A stretch of DNA of 64,000 bases from Actinomucor elegans. Its lineage: Eukaryota; Mucoromycota; Mucoromycetes; Mucorales; Mucoraceae. The translations under genes were made by a program, and so were the position numbers. The notes below the pieces were generated by a model. That model was not told where the DNA came from and did no database searches. It saw nothing but the letters and a program-made list of their open reading frames with translations. Within the stretch, counting starts at the first letter, position 1, and every line of letters begins with the position of its first letter. Positions 55,852 to 64,000 of the stretch are shown one piece after another. The stretch is from assembly GCA_026027325.1 (NCBI GenBank), contig JAMSLZ010000002.1, forward strand, positions 1,240,001 to 1,304,000, written 5' to 3'.

Positions 55852-56469
55852 TCATCTTTTTTGCTGTACCGAGATAAAGATTATGCAAACCATCAATGAC
55901 CACGTGCACCGTACAACATCAAAGTATTCCAAGCGATGAAGCTCACTCCAGCGTATACCAAATTCACGTTCAATTTTTTCGTGCTCGGCCATCGTTCCAG
56001 CATTTATCCATAAGTTGGCTTGCTCACGGTTACTGATGTTATCTCTTTTTTTCAAAGTCTTTTCATCGAAATTATCAAAGCAACGCAAGTTCGTGTGTAT
56101 TCGTTGGGCTGGGAAAACATTTGAACATTTGTGGCAAGGAACTATTGAATTGATGGCAGTGAAACCAGATACTTTTTTAGCAGCAGGAATATCACAATTG
56201 ACTAACATCAAGGCTCCACGAATGTCATCTCCAAGGGTCGTATTACAGTTATACAGATCAAGTAATTCATCGACCAGTGGTCTCAAAAAGTGGTTGATTT
56301 CAGAAGTTTTTGGTTCTTTAGGCCCTGGCATTAATCCAGCAAGGATCATGTTTTGCCTTTTGAATCTCTGGTCTCGAGGAAGATTGTTGACAACAAGATA
56401 AATTGCTCCAATACTATATTGCATTGTTTTTGTTGGGTTGAACCAGTCTACATTTAAAGAAAACATCAA
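55852..56469 (-). pseudogene. tnp2-type transposase fragment
   Basis: Open for 205 codons. Blocks: LNVDWFNPTK, YSIGAIYLVVNNLPRDQRF, MILAGLMPGPKEPK, HFLRPLVDELLDLY, LVNCDIPAAKKVSGF, CHKCS. These are typical of the tnp2/KDZ central region, equivalent to the part seen at 46850-47160 but a different, better preserved lineage. The N- and C-terminal parts and the catalytic end are missing. Confidence 0.8.
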
Positions 56470-56772
56470 TGATTTAGGCTTGCTAACAAAAGATGCATCT
56501 TCGCCCTCCTTTTTGGGTAATTCCCAATCTAGGTCTCAGGTTTTTATTATCCATTTCGTACAAAAAGTTTAAACCTTTTAAAAATAATGTCTATTTTTTG
56601 ATATATAAAACATAATTATTATATGAATGGTTCTTTATATTGTTGTACTTAACGAATAATTTAATACTTATAAACATTTATAAATATTGTTATTTTTGTA
56701 ATTTGAAATAATTTCATGATAACTTTATTTATGAAATTTTTAGAAAATGTAAGTAAATATATTATTTACATT

Positions 56773-56965
56773 GACGGATGTCTATAATTACTTTAATATT
56801 TATTTACTTTTGGGATAGACTATTTTATTATGGATATGTTAGAAAACTTTTATATTTTTATGATATCCTCAAGAAGTCCACATTACATTTAGGAATGAAA
56901 AACAATATCATATTTATGTTTCTCCCGATATATATACATATTTAGTAAGTTATAATATATCCGTC
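56773..56965. mobile_element. 193-bp MITE (GACGGAT ends) in right fold-back arm
   Basis: TIR GACGGATGTCTATAA / TTATAATATATCCGTC, duplication ATT (56770-56772 and 56966-56968). The left arm (about 55240-55260) shows the empty site with a single ATT, so boundaries are certain. Confidence 0.9.
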
Positions 56966-57228
56966 ATTAATATTTCTAGAAATATAAATTTTCACATTTT
57001 TAGATCTTAAAACTTTTATCTATCGATTTTTATTAATTCATCATAAATTTTATTTAGTTTTGCGGAAGATTCTTGACATACTTCAGATTTGATTGTGATA
57101 TTATAGAATATATAATATATGTTGTTATGGAAATTTCATTTTTACTTATGTAATTATTATTTATATTTTAAAATAGTTTTTAATTATATTATTCTAAATT
57201 TTATACTTTTTTATCTATTCTTAATCTA

Positions 57229-57510
57229 TTATACAGTTAATTTATCTATTAATTCTATTAGTTTATCATTTATTGTATTTAATCTGGAAGGTAATTCTTG
57301 GATAAATTTATAATTATTATTACTATTATGTTTATTTAACTTTTTTATCGCCATTTTAGGATTGTTATTATTTATAATATGGAATACATCAACTAATAAA
57401 TCGTTACTATGTACAGTAAGTTCCAATAAACTGTAAAGACTATTATTATATATATCGAACAGATCCAGAAAGGGCTTTAGGTGTGTTCGCTTTAAAAGAC
57501 AATAAAGCAA
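57229..57510 (-). pseudogene. Asn/Leu-rich ORF fragment
   Basis: 93 codons ending LNTINDKLIELIDKLTV. The last 35 codons lie in the fold-back arm (and hence also at about 54895-54990). Composition and the ending resemble the C-terminus of the Merlin accessory ORF (SIDSFIKLIEEMV) at 60655, but homology is not proven. Confidence 0.45.
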
Positions 57511-57828
57511 GTAAAAGAAAAAATGATAAAGTAAGGGAAGAAAGACCCAAAAATTGAATTATCGTTTATTGACAGGCACGATTGATCTATCTTATATAGA
57601 CATCAATCTGCCTTCTACTTCTACTACATAACTTAACATTCTACAAGTACAACCGGATAAACCATCAGCAACTTCAATAACTGGCTTCTAATCACAACAT
57701 ATACAATCACCAATCTAAAGACCATTAGATTGTGAATACTGAAGCATCAGAAACATAACCAGCGTAAAACATTCATCTTCTGCAGCAGAGCACCGAGTAA
57801 CTATCCAGAGTCAATGCATTTGATCTGC
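57327..57828. other. Unassigned spacer
   Basis: About 500 bp, partly overlapping the preceding ORF fragment. No recognisable repeat or gene beyond it. Confidence 0.4.
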
Positions 57829-58030
57829 GATCACTCGAGAACAATAAGAATCTAGGTGTAGCACTAGATCAAATGTCAAATTCGAGGGACCGAGACATTG
57901 AATGGATCTACGATAATATATACAAAAGGGGAAAAAGGAAAAGACGGGAAAAATGGAAAAAGGACATCGAATAAAAGAAAAGGGAAAATAAAGATTCACA
58001 ATGTGAATGAAATGAGTGAAATGAGTGAAA
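57829..58030 (+). repeat. About 200-bp dispersed coding-like repeat, copy 2
   Basis: Inverse partner of 42640-42843. It ends where LTR-C begins (58032), so the LTR inserted in it. Confidence 0.6.
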
Positions 58031-58074
58031 TTGTTGTGTTTGCACAGTGAAATAATAAAGAAGACTAAAAAGAG

Positions 58075-58540
58075 TGTCGTATACACGCTTATATTCACAG
58101 GCTATACATACGACATGTCTCAATTAAAGCTATCTAACTGCGTAACTGATTGACCCGACAAACAGGTTCCACCAATCAAGCAATCACGCATAATCAATTA
58201 AGCTTCTAGATCGATTCATCATCACTTGTCATTAACATTACTCATCAGTAATAATACAAGAACCAATACAAGAACAGTACGTTTACTTGTATAAACTAAT
58301 TCTACCGTAACTTGCAAGTAATCGGCTAAACATGAATTATTGTTTCATTCATTCATTCTCAGCAGTACCTGTCAATCGGTTAAACATAAGACCTTTAACT
58401 AATATAAATACACCTTCATTTTATGATCGAAATAAAGAACGAACAACTATCTTATTACCAATCAGTAATCTGATTACATATACAAGTCTTATTATTATTA
58501 TTACGTGAATCTTTGGTCTTTAGCTACTTCGGATTCAACA
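58075..58540 (+). repeat. Solo LTR, family D (466 bp)
   Basis: TGTCGTATACACGC ... GGATTCAACA; 5-bp duplication AAGAG at 58070-58074 and 58541-58545. The only copy in the window. Confidence 0.88.
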
Positions 58541-58810
58541 AAGAGTACTTTTTGAGACTGTGCTTTATTAACAAAGATGAATATAAAGATGAAGATCCTA
58601 TGACTATGTCTAAACTAAACCTATTTATACTAATCGTCTATCTAAGTGTGGTGAAGAGGATTTAAGAAGATGTTATGTTATAGGTCTATGGGATGTATCT
58701 GCATATAGGTCTCAGGTTATATTTAAACTCCGAATTATTAAAATTGTTTTTCATCAAAATTGAATTTTCATAATTTATTAAATTAAATACCCAAGATATT
58801 ATTATCTATT

Positions 58811-59688
58811 ATGTTTATAGAATCTTATAAAAGTTTGAAGCATATATTCGATAATGAAGATGATGCATTGGAATATTTAATTAAAAATAATTATGTGAAT
58901 AAGATTGAAAAATGTAATGAATGTGGACATGATATGAAATTAAATTTGAAAAAAAAATTGTATGTTTGTAAATATTATAAATGTAGAAAAGCTATATCAC
59001 CATTGAAAGGAACAATATTTAGTAAATTAAGATTACCGTTAAATATCCAGTTACACATATTGTATTTATTTTTAGGAAAAGCACCCTCATCTTTTATATC
59101 CTCAAGTTTACAAATTGATAAAAATACAGTAAGTAGATATAATAAAATTTTCAGAAAATACATTAAGAATAAACAACTTATTAAACCAAGTAATAAAATA
59201 GGTGGAAGAAATGAAATTGTAGAAATTGATGAAACTAAAATTGCAAAAAGAAAATATAACAAGGGACATAAAGTTGAAGGTGCTTGGGTTATTGGTGGAA
59301 TACAAAGAAGTAGATTAAAGAATAAGGTTACAAATGAAAATAAAAAGTATTTTTAGAACCTATTGAAGAAAGAAATATAGAGAATATTAATCAAATAATT
59401 AGTAAGTATATTAAGAAAGGTACAACTATATACACAGATTGTTGGAAAGGTTATAATGATTTAAATAAAATTGGGTATAAACATAAAACAGTAAATCATA
59501 AAAAACATTTTAAAGATCCTATAACAGGAATTCATACAAATACCATAGAAGGAACATGGAATGGATTAAAACAAAGTATTATACCTAGAAATAGAAACAA
59601 GAAAGACATAATTCTATATCTCAGGGAATATCAATGGAGAAAAAAAAATAGAGAATATAATATTTGGAAAAACTTTTTGAAAGATTAA
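58811..59688 (+). pseudogene. Merlin/ISXO2-like DDE transposase, one frame break
   Basis: About 290 aa if the break is bridged. An N-terminal zinc ribbon (CNECGHDM ... CKYYKC, about residues 37-60) is followed by a helix-turn-helix region (ASSFISSSLQIDKNTVSRY). Catalytic D1 is in VEIDETKIAKR, D2 in IYTDCWKGYND and E in TNTIEGTWNGLK. This is the IS1595/IS1016/Merlin order. The frame ends with TAG at 59354-59356 right after a run of five T (59350-59354), and continues in the -1 frame (LEPIEERNIENI) to the stop at 59686-59688. It is either a one-base loss in the T run or a -1 frameshift site. Confidence 0.88.
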
Positions 59689-59716
59689 AAATTGAATTTC
59701 ATTATATAATAAAAAT

Positions 59717-60655
59717 ATGAGTAGAGTAAGACCAAATAAAAAATTAAAATACATTAAAATTAACAAGAAGGATTATTATTATCTCATTAAAAAGATTTCA
59801 TTTTTAACAAAAAATAATAAAATATTAACAGATGAAAATAATAATTATAAAAAAATAAATGAAGAATTAAAAAATCAATTAAATAATATTAATAGAAATA
59901 CATTAAAATTAGAAAGTAAAAAATGCTATAATGATAAATGCAATGAAGTTGGTAATTGGTTAGTTAATAATAATTTATATTGCTTAAATCATTTTAAAGT
60001 TATAGAATATCATGAACAAAATAATAAAATAGATAAAGAAGTAATCGAAGAAGATATATATGATGAATTTTTAGAAAGTAATAATAATAAAAATAAAAGC
60101 TATGAAGATGAAATATTAGAAAGTGATTTAGAAGATATAGAAGATGAGTTATATGAGGAAAATAATAGTATTAGCAGCGGTAATGATATTGAAGAATATG
60201 ATGATAATAGTTCTATAACCAGTAATACAAGTAATTATAGTACCACTACAAACAGTAATAATAATAAAAAACAAAGAAAAGATTATATTAAAATAAATAA
60301 TAATGAAGAAAACTTAAAGGTAATAAATAGATTAAAAAAGAACAATTTGAATTTACTTAAATGTAAAGATGATGTTAATTTGCTTAATGATGTAATTGTT
60401 AATAATAGAAATACATTAAAATTGTTTAATGATTTATATACAAAAATTAAAAATAATCAAATAAATAGTGATAATATTTATGAAATGTATGATAAAAACA
60501 AATCAAGGTTTTTAAAAAATTTAGAAATAAGTTTCAAAATATGTAGTAATGAAAAAATAACTAATAGTAATTTAGTTTTTCCTTTATATACATTTAATAG
60601 TATAAAGAAGACTTCAATTGATAGTTTTATAAAATTAATTGAAGAAATGGTATAA
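59717..60655 (+). CDS. Accessory protein of the Merlin element, 312 aa, unknown function
   Basis: Intact ORF, Asn/Lys/Ile-rich, between the transposase and the right end of the element. Residues about 20-70 are predicted coiled coil (ILTDENNNYKKINEELKNQL). Residues about 76-99 contain a possible zinc site C-x4-C-x15-C-x2-H (KKCYNDKCNEVG ... YCLNHF). A strongly acidic stretch follows (EILESDLEDIEDELYEENN), then a Ser/Asn linker and a basic helical C-terminus. I know no family for it. Intactness next to a nearly intact transposase suggests a role in transposition or its control; this is inference. The codon use matches the transposase, not host genes. Confidence 0.75.
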   Translation: MSRVRPNKKLKYIKINKKDYYYLIKKISFLTKNNKILTDENNNYKKINEELKNQLNNINRNTLKLESKKCYNDKCNEVGNWLVNNNLYCLNHFKVIEYHEQNNKIDKEVIEEDIYDEFLESNNNKNKSYEDEILESDLEDIEDELYEENNSISSGNDIEEYDDNSSITSNTSNYSTTTNSNNNKKQRKDYIKINNNEENLKVINRLKKNNLNLLKCKDDVNLLNDVIVNNRNTLKLFNDLYTKIKNNQINSDNIYEMYDKNKSRFLKNLEISFKICSNEKITNSNLVFPLYTFNSIKKTSIDSFIKLIEEMV

Positions 60656-60924
60656 AAAATTATATGAGAGTTAGATGCATAATGACCCGGTCTATGTTCT
60701 AGATATACAGTGGGTGAAAAAACTGTTCACGTGTTTAATGATTTCGGATAAATCATTCCAAAACTCAAGAACTACTCGACATATAATTATGTAAAAATAT
60801 CCATAAGAAATTTTGACTGAATATGCAACTATGATAAAAAATATGCATCGATTACTTTATTGGTTGTTGTGTAATGTACTAAACAAATAAGGTACTACAC
60901 GTGAACAATTTTTTCCCTATTAAA

Positions 60925-61952
60925 CTAATATCTAGTTGGTCCACCTTTCGCATCCAAAACAGCTTTAATTCGAGCTGGCATGCTTTCAATGTACCTCCTA
61001 CATTCCTCCTCAGTAAATGTATTCCATTCTTCGTCACACCGTTTCCATAGATCATGTGTACACCGGTTGGCTTCGTGTCGTATGCGCTTAGTTTAAGAAG
61101 CTTAAGGTGATGCCACAGGTGTTCAATTGGATTCATATCAGGGCTTTGAGGTGGCCAATCGTCAATCCAGTTGACATTATGTTCAGAGAACCACTTTTTT
61201 GTGGAATTAGCCGTATGTTTTGGGTCATTATCTTGTTGAAAGTAGATATCCTCCCATTTCAAACCATAGTAATCGAGGCTCTCTCGAAGTGTTGTGCCCA
61301 ATATACCTTGGTAATCTTCGGCATTCATTGCTCCATCGTAAATTTGGCAAGCATATCCGGGCCCCCAGTAGGTCATGCAGCCCCACATCATAAGGCTGCC
61401 ATTCCCATGCTTAACTGTAACGTCTATATGATGTGGTTTTAATGGGTCACCGGGCCTAGACCAGTAGTACTTGCATCCATCGGAACCCCAAACGTTTATC
61501 TTCGTTTCATCTGACCAAACTGCACGTTTCCAATCGTCTACAGTCCAATGCTGATACTTTTTGGCCCAGTTGTATCGCTTTAGGCGATTTCTATGGCTGA
61601 TGAATGGCTTCTTTTTCTTTATTTCTGCATGGAATCCCATTGATCTCAAAATATTTGTGGCTGTTTTGTATGACAAATGGTAACCAAGTGACAAAAACTC
61701 TTTGTAGGCATCTTGGGCTGTCAAAAGCCTACCAAATAGTATCTTCCGTCTAACTAAAGCCTTGCTTGTATCGTCCACAATAGCGGGTCTACCACCAGTA
61801 GCACGTTGACCATCTGGGAACCATCTCTTGTTGTACTTAGATACAACTCCAGCAGAGACGCCAAACCTTTTTGCAATCACTGAGTAGGGTGTTCCTTTAA
61901 TAAGAAGAGCTTTCATGTCCATTTGGGTGTCGATAGATAGAGAATGAGCCAT
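60925..61952 (-). pseudogene. Tc1 transposase (DDE), frameshifted near the C-terminus
   Basis: Start ATG at 61952 (MAHSLSIDTQMDM). N-terminal helix-turn-helix (KALLIKGTPYSVIAKRFGVS) and GRPAIV hook; then the catalytic triad in AVWSDETKINVWG, FQQDNDPKHTANS and MNPIEHLWHHLK (35 residues between the second Asp and the Glu by my count). After LSAYDTKPTGVH (about 61053) the frame is shifted by a 2-nt indel. The family-like C-terminus (EEWNTFTEEECRRYIESMP) continues in another frame to the stop at 60925-60927. In the unshifted frame the ORF runs to 60879 with unrelated residues. Probably inactive. Confidence 0.9.
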
Positions 61953-62340
61953 ATCTGATGTATAATGAAGAGTATAGTTGTAAGGCCTGAAAAATAACAT
62001 ATAACCGAACGAATATTGGTTCTTTTATACTTTACAGTACCTTATATCATTGCTTGGTATATTCGGATCATTTCGGATCAACAATAATGGATTTACAGCA
62101 CCATTGTTATGTTATATTACGTTTGGCGCCGGTGAGGAAAAAACTGTTCACGTGTATGCCCTATATTCAATCAGCTGTGTAACATTCTGTATTACCCTGA
62201 CATATCAATGAATATATTGGCATGATAGCACTTTACTTAAGCATTCTAATGATAGTTTTTCATAGCCGTATATCCATTTGGGGTCGAAAGCCCTATAAAA
62301 ATATGTAAAAATACAAAACACGTGAACAGTTTTTTCACCC

Positions 62341-63162
62341 TGTTGTAAACGCTCATGATTATATTAATAAGAGAATACTGTACAGATAGAAAATCGTATA
62401 GATATCCTTATATATAGCTGCAGAAGTGTATAAAGCATTATTACCAAGAACCAGAATGTAAATGACTGTATTTGTGTTGTGTTTGCACAGTGAAATAATA
62501 AAGAAGACTAAAAAGAGTACTTTTTGAGACTGTGCTTTATTAACAAAGATGAATATAAAGATGAAGATCCTATAACTATGTCTAAACTAAACCTATTTAT
62601 ACTAATCGTCTATCTAAGTGTGGTGAAGAGGATTTAAGAAGATGTTATGTTATAGGTCTATGTTCTAGATATATATCCATCTGAGACATGAATCTTAAAC
62701 ATATCAACTCATAAGTGCTTCCGTAAAGATGAGATTGATAATGAATAAGTTATTATTCATACAATAGTCTCTATTCTATAACAATTTGATTATGTTAAAA
62801 TATCTTTATTTATATATCACTCTGAGCAAGTAGACGCTAATTGATAAATATACTATCTCTCACACCAAATATTACATTCAATACTATTACCTTTGAATAT
62901 ATTGATCCCGACACTCCTCGCCGCTAATCTTGGTCCGCTCATTTGGTTATTATCCCTGGTCTTCTTTATACGCAGTCCAACCTTGTTCCTGGCAAATCGT
63001 AATATGAATTTAGAATCAAGTACCGATCGAGAAAAAGTATATAAGAGATGCGTTTTATCACCTTTTGACCAGTTGATCAATTCTTGATCTATAATAAAAA
63101 ACTATCCACAGTTTTAAAAGTATTTCTATCTTCCAAAATCTTTATCTACCACCTTTACAACA
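62341..63162 (+). repeat. Solo LTR, family F, inside Tc1 right TIR; holds LTR-C
   Basis: TGTTGTAAACGCTC ... CTTTACAACA; 5-bp duplication CACCC at 62336-62340 and 63163-63167. Net length about 508 bp after subtracting the nested LTR-C and its duplication. Confidence 0.85.
62475..62783 (+). repeat. Solo LTR, family C (309 bp), full length
   Basis: TGTTGTGTTTGCAC ... CTATTCTATAACA; duplication ATTTG at 62470-62474 and 62784-62788. Best reference copy of this family in the window. Confidence 0.93.
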
Positions 63163-63283
63163 CACCCACTGTATATCCATCTGAGACATGAATCTTAAAC
63201 ATATCAACTCATAAGTACTTCCGTAAAGATGAGATTGATAATGAATAAGTTATTATTCATACAATAATCTCTATTCTATAACA

Positions 63284-63377
63284 CCCACTGTAAATACAAG
63301 CTAGAAAAACTAGTTCTAGAAAGAATTAATCACATTTAAGTTGAATAAACTATAACCAAGTTATAATCGACTTACTA
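63284..63377. other. Spacer with Tc1-end-like remnant
   Basis: Begins CCCACTGTA, the same as the end of the Tc1 TIR plus TA, so the large LTR-C may itself have landed in an older Tc1 end. Nothing else seen. Confidence 0.4.
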
Positions 63378-64000
63378 CAGTGGTGGAAATAACTGGTGCA
63401 CAAAACTTTATTCGGGGATATCTTCATGGAAAATGACGCTAACCTTTTCAAATAACTTTATAACTATTCACAAAATTGATTATAATATTCCTATAAGCTT
63501 TTTTTAAGTTTGTTTATTTACGTCACTCCAACGTCATAGCTGATAATTAAATTTTTAAGTTATGCGAAAATATGAAAGTTTCCGATAATAGCGATGTAGT
63601 CGAAATATTACATATTATTGCTTCATTTTTTCCGTAGTTATGATAATTTATGACGTTAATGATGTCAAAGCTATAAAAACAACCACATTATTTCAATGCT
63701 TTTTTACCATTTTATCAACCTCTTTAAAAGACTTTATTAATTTGAAGATGCCCTATCAAATTCCTTCTGACAAGCTAAACTCCGTCAAAGCACTCATTTT
63801 GCAAGGCGCTGCCACTAATGAGGCTGTCCAACGAACTGGAGTTTCTAAATGGACAATTAATCGGATGAAAGCACAGTTGAACCCTGATTACGAGCAACCT
63901 CGTGGTGAAAGACCTTCTCCCCTAAGTAATACTACTAAGATAGTTCTTCGATGTAAAGTCCGGTGTGGTAGCTTACGCTCTTCGCGAGATGCTCGACGAT
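63378..64000 (+). mobile_element. Second Tc1/mariner-like element, cut by window end
   Basis: Left TIR CAGTGGTGGAAATAACTGGTG preceded by TA (63376-63377); the transposase start follows at 63748. Right end outside the window. Confidence 0.8.
63748..64000 (+). CDS. Tc1-like transposase, N-terminal part
   Basis: 84 codons from the ATG at 63748 (MPYQIPSDKLNSVKALILQG), open to the window edge. It includes a helix-turn-helix (ATNEAVQRTGVSKWTINRMK) and a G-E-R-P-S-P hook followed by a second helical motif. A different lineage from the transposase at 60925-61952. Whether it is intact cannot be judged. Confidence 0.82.
   Translation, partial: MPYQIPSDKLNSVKALILQGAATNEAVQRTGVSKWTINRMKAQLNPDYEQPRGERPSPLSNTTKIVLRCKVRCGSLRSSRDARR

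Larger units (their letters stand above)
54894..57326. mobile_element. Fold-back structure with about 620-bp arms enclosing a tnp2 fragment
   Basis: The left arm 54894-about 55520 is the near-identical reverse complement of about 56515-57326. The right arm is longer only because a 193-bp MITE sits in it. The spacer (about 1 kb) carries a tnp2 transposase fragment. The outer ends of the arms encode the tail of an Asn-rich ORF (57510-57229). The inner ends carry ACCTGAGACCTAGATTGGG, related to the Merlin subterminal TAGGTCTCAGG. Origin unknown: two Merlin-like elements in inverse orientation, or a composite element. Confidence 0.7.
58691..60688 (+). mobile_element. Merlin/IS1595-type DNA transposon with two genes (1998 bp)
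   Basis: 8-bp target duplication GGTCTATG (58683-58690 and 60689-60696), as expected for Merlin (8-9 bp). Imperfect terminal inverted repeats begin GGATGTATCTGCATATA and, inverted, GGGTCATTATGCATCTA. It encodes an ISXO2-like transposase (one frame break) and a 312-aa accessory ORF 28 bp downstream, same strand. GC content is far lower than in host genes. Confidence 0.88.
60708..63171 (-). mobile_element. Tc1/mariner element, interrupted by solo LTR-F
   Basis: TA duplication at 60706-60707 and 63172-63173. TIR CAGTGGGTGAAAAAACTG at the left. The right TIR is split: ...CAGTTTTTTCACCC (62340) and ACTG (63168-63171), with a solo LTR between. Without the LTR the element is about 1.64 kb, the normal Tc1 size. 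Four copies of the GGTGAAAAAACTGTTCACGTG motif lie at its ends. Confidence 0.9.
58032..63283 (+). repeat. Solo LTR, family C, split into pieces by nested insertions
   Basis: Pieces in order: 58032-58074, 58541-58690 (including the AAGAG duplication), 60689-60707 and 63172-63283. Put together they cover the whole about 309-bp family-C LTR. The insertions are LTR-D, the Merlin element and the Tc1 element, each with its own duplication. The outer ends of this LTR do not show a matching duplication. Confidence 0.85.

Noticed and set aside
60708..62345. Tc1 element ending at CACCCTGTTG|TA (62345)
   Set aside because: The apparent right end is the junction with LTR-F. The true TIR end ACTG and the TA lie at 63168-63173 after the LTR and its CACCC duplication.
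62853..63087. Short overlapping ORFs on both strands
   Set aside because: They lie inside solo LTR-F and show no motif.

Overview
This is eukaryotic DNA and almost certainly a Mucoromycota (Mucorales-type) fungus. The evidence is AT-rich intergenic DNA, many short introns of about 45-60 nt with GTAAGT-like donors, a class I histone deacetylase, a Skt5-type chitin-synthase activator, a fungal cystathionine-gamma-synthase-family enzyme and abundant DIRS-type retrotransposons. The genus cannot be fixed from the sequence alone. I rebuilt gene models by joining exons by eye; the spliced lengths are all multiples of three.

Left part (1-36.4 kb): mainly single-copy genes. In order: the decayed 3' end of a non-LTR retrotransposon (3-446), an F-box protein (5240-7102), an eight-exon O-acetylhomoserine sulfhydrylase (8600-10300), an eight-exon DHHC palmitoyltransferase (10449-11961), a WASP/Las17 actin nucleation factor on the minus strand (15407-13759), a complete DIRS-type tyrosine-recombinase retrotransposon (16272-20572), a decayed second DIRS copy (20668-21090), a Skt5/Chs4-like Sel1-repeat protein (22128-23657), a Hos2-like histone deacetylase (24326-25939), a DEDDy 3'-5' exonuclease (28569-26067, minus), a coiled-coil protein (31034-29207, minus), a two-anchor membrane protein (32776-34852), a truncated DIRS 5' end (34950-35157), an LTR (35640-36143) and a tRNA-Arg(ACG) gene (36317-36389, minus).

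Right part (36.4-64 kb): I see no clear host gene. It is a layered deposit of mobile DNA: a non-autonomous CACTA-like element (36446-38798), two apparently identical 291-bp MITEs around an extremely AT-rich relic (39237-41571), decayed ORFs of unknown origin, a decayed tnp2/Plavaka transposase (45949-47510), a 5'-truncated chromovirus (47511-49875), a truncated Ty3-type element whose primer-binding site matches the tRNA-Arg(ACG) of this window (50176-51815), a minus-strand Gag-protease element split by a solo LTR (51822-54892), a fold-back structure enclosing a tnp2 fragment (54894-57326), and a stack of nested insertions (58032-63283). That stack is one solo LTR holding another LTR, a two-gene Merlin/IS1595 element and a Tc1 element; the Tc1 itself holds a solo LTR that holds another solo LTR. 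Clean target-site duplications let most of the insertion order be read directly. A second Tc1-like element runs off the right edge.

The host genes do not form one pathway. They cover sulfur assimilation, protein lipidation, actin assembly, chitin synthesis, chromatin deacetylation and RNA/DNA trimming. The most unusual items are the two-gene Merlin element with a putative zinc-binding accessory protein, the readable nested stack, the CRIB-containing fungal WASP, and the tRNA/primer-binding-site pair within one window.
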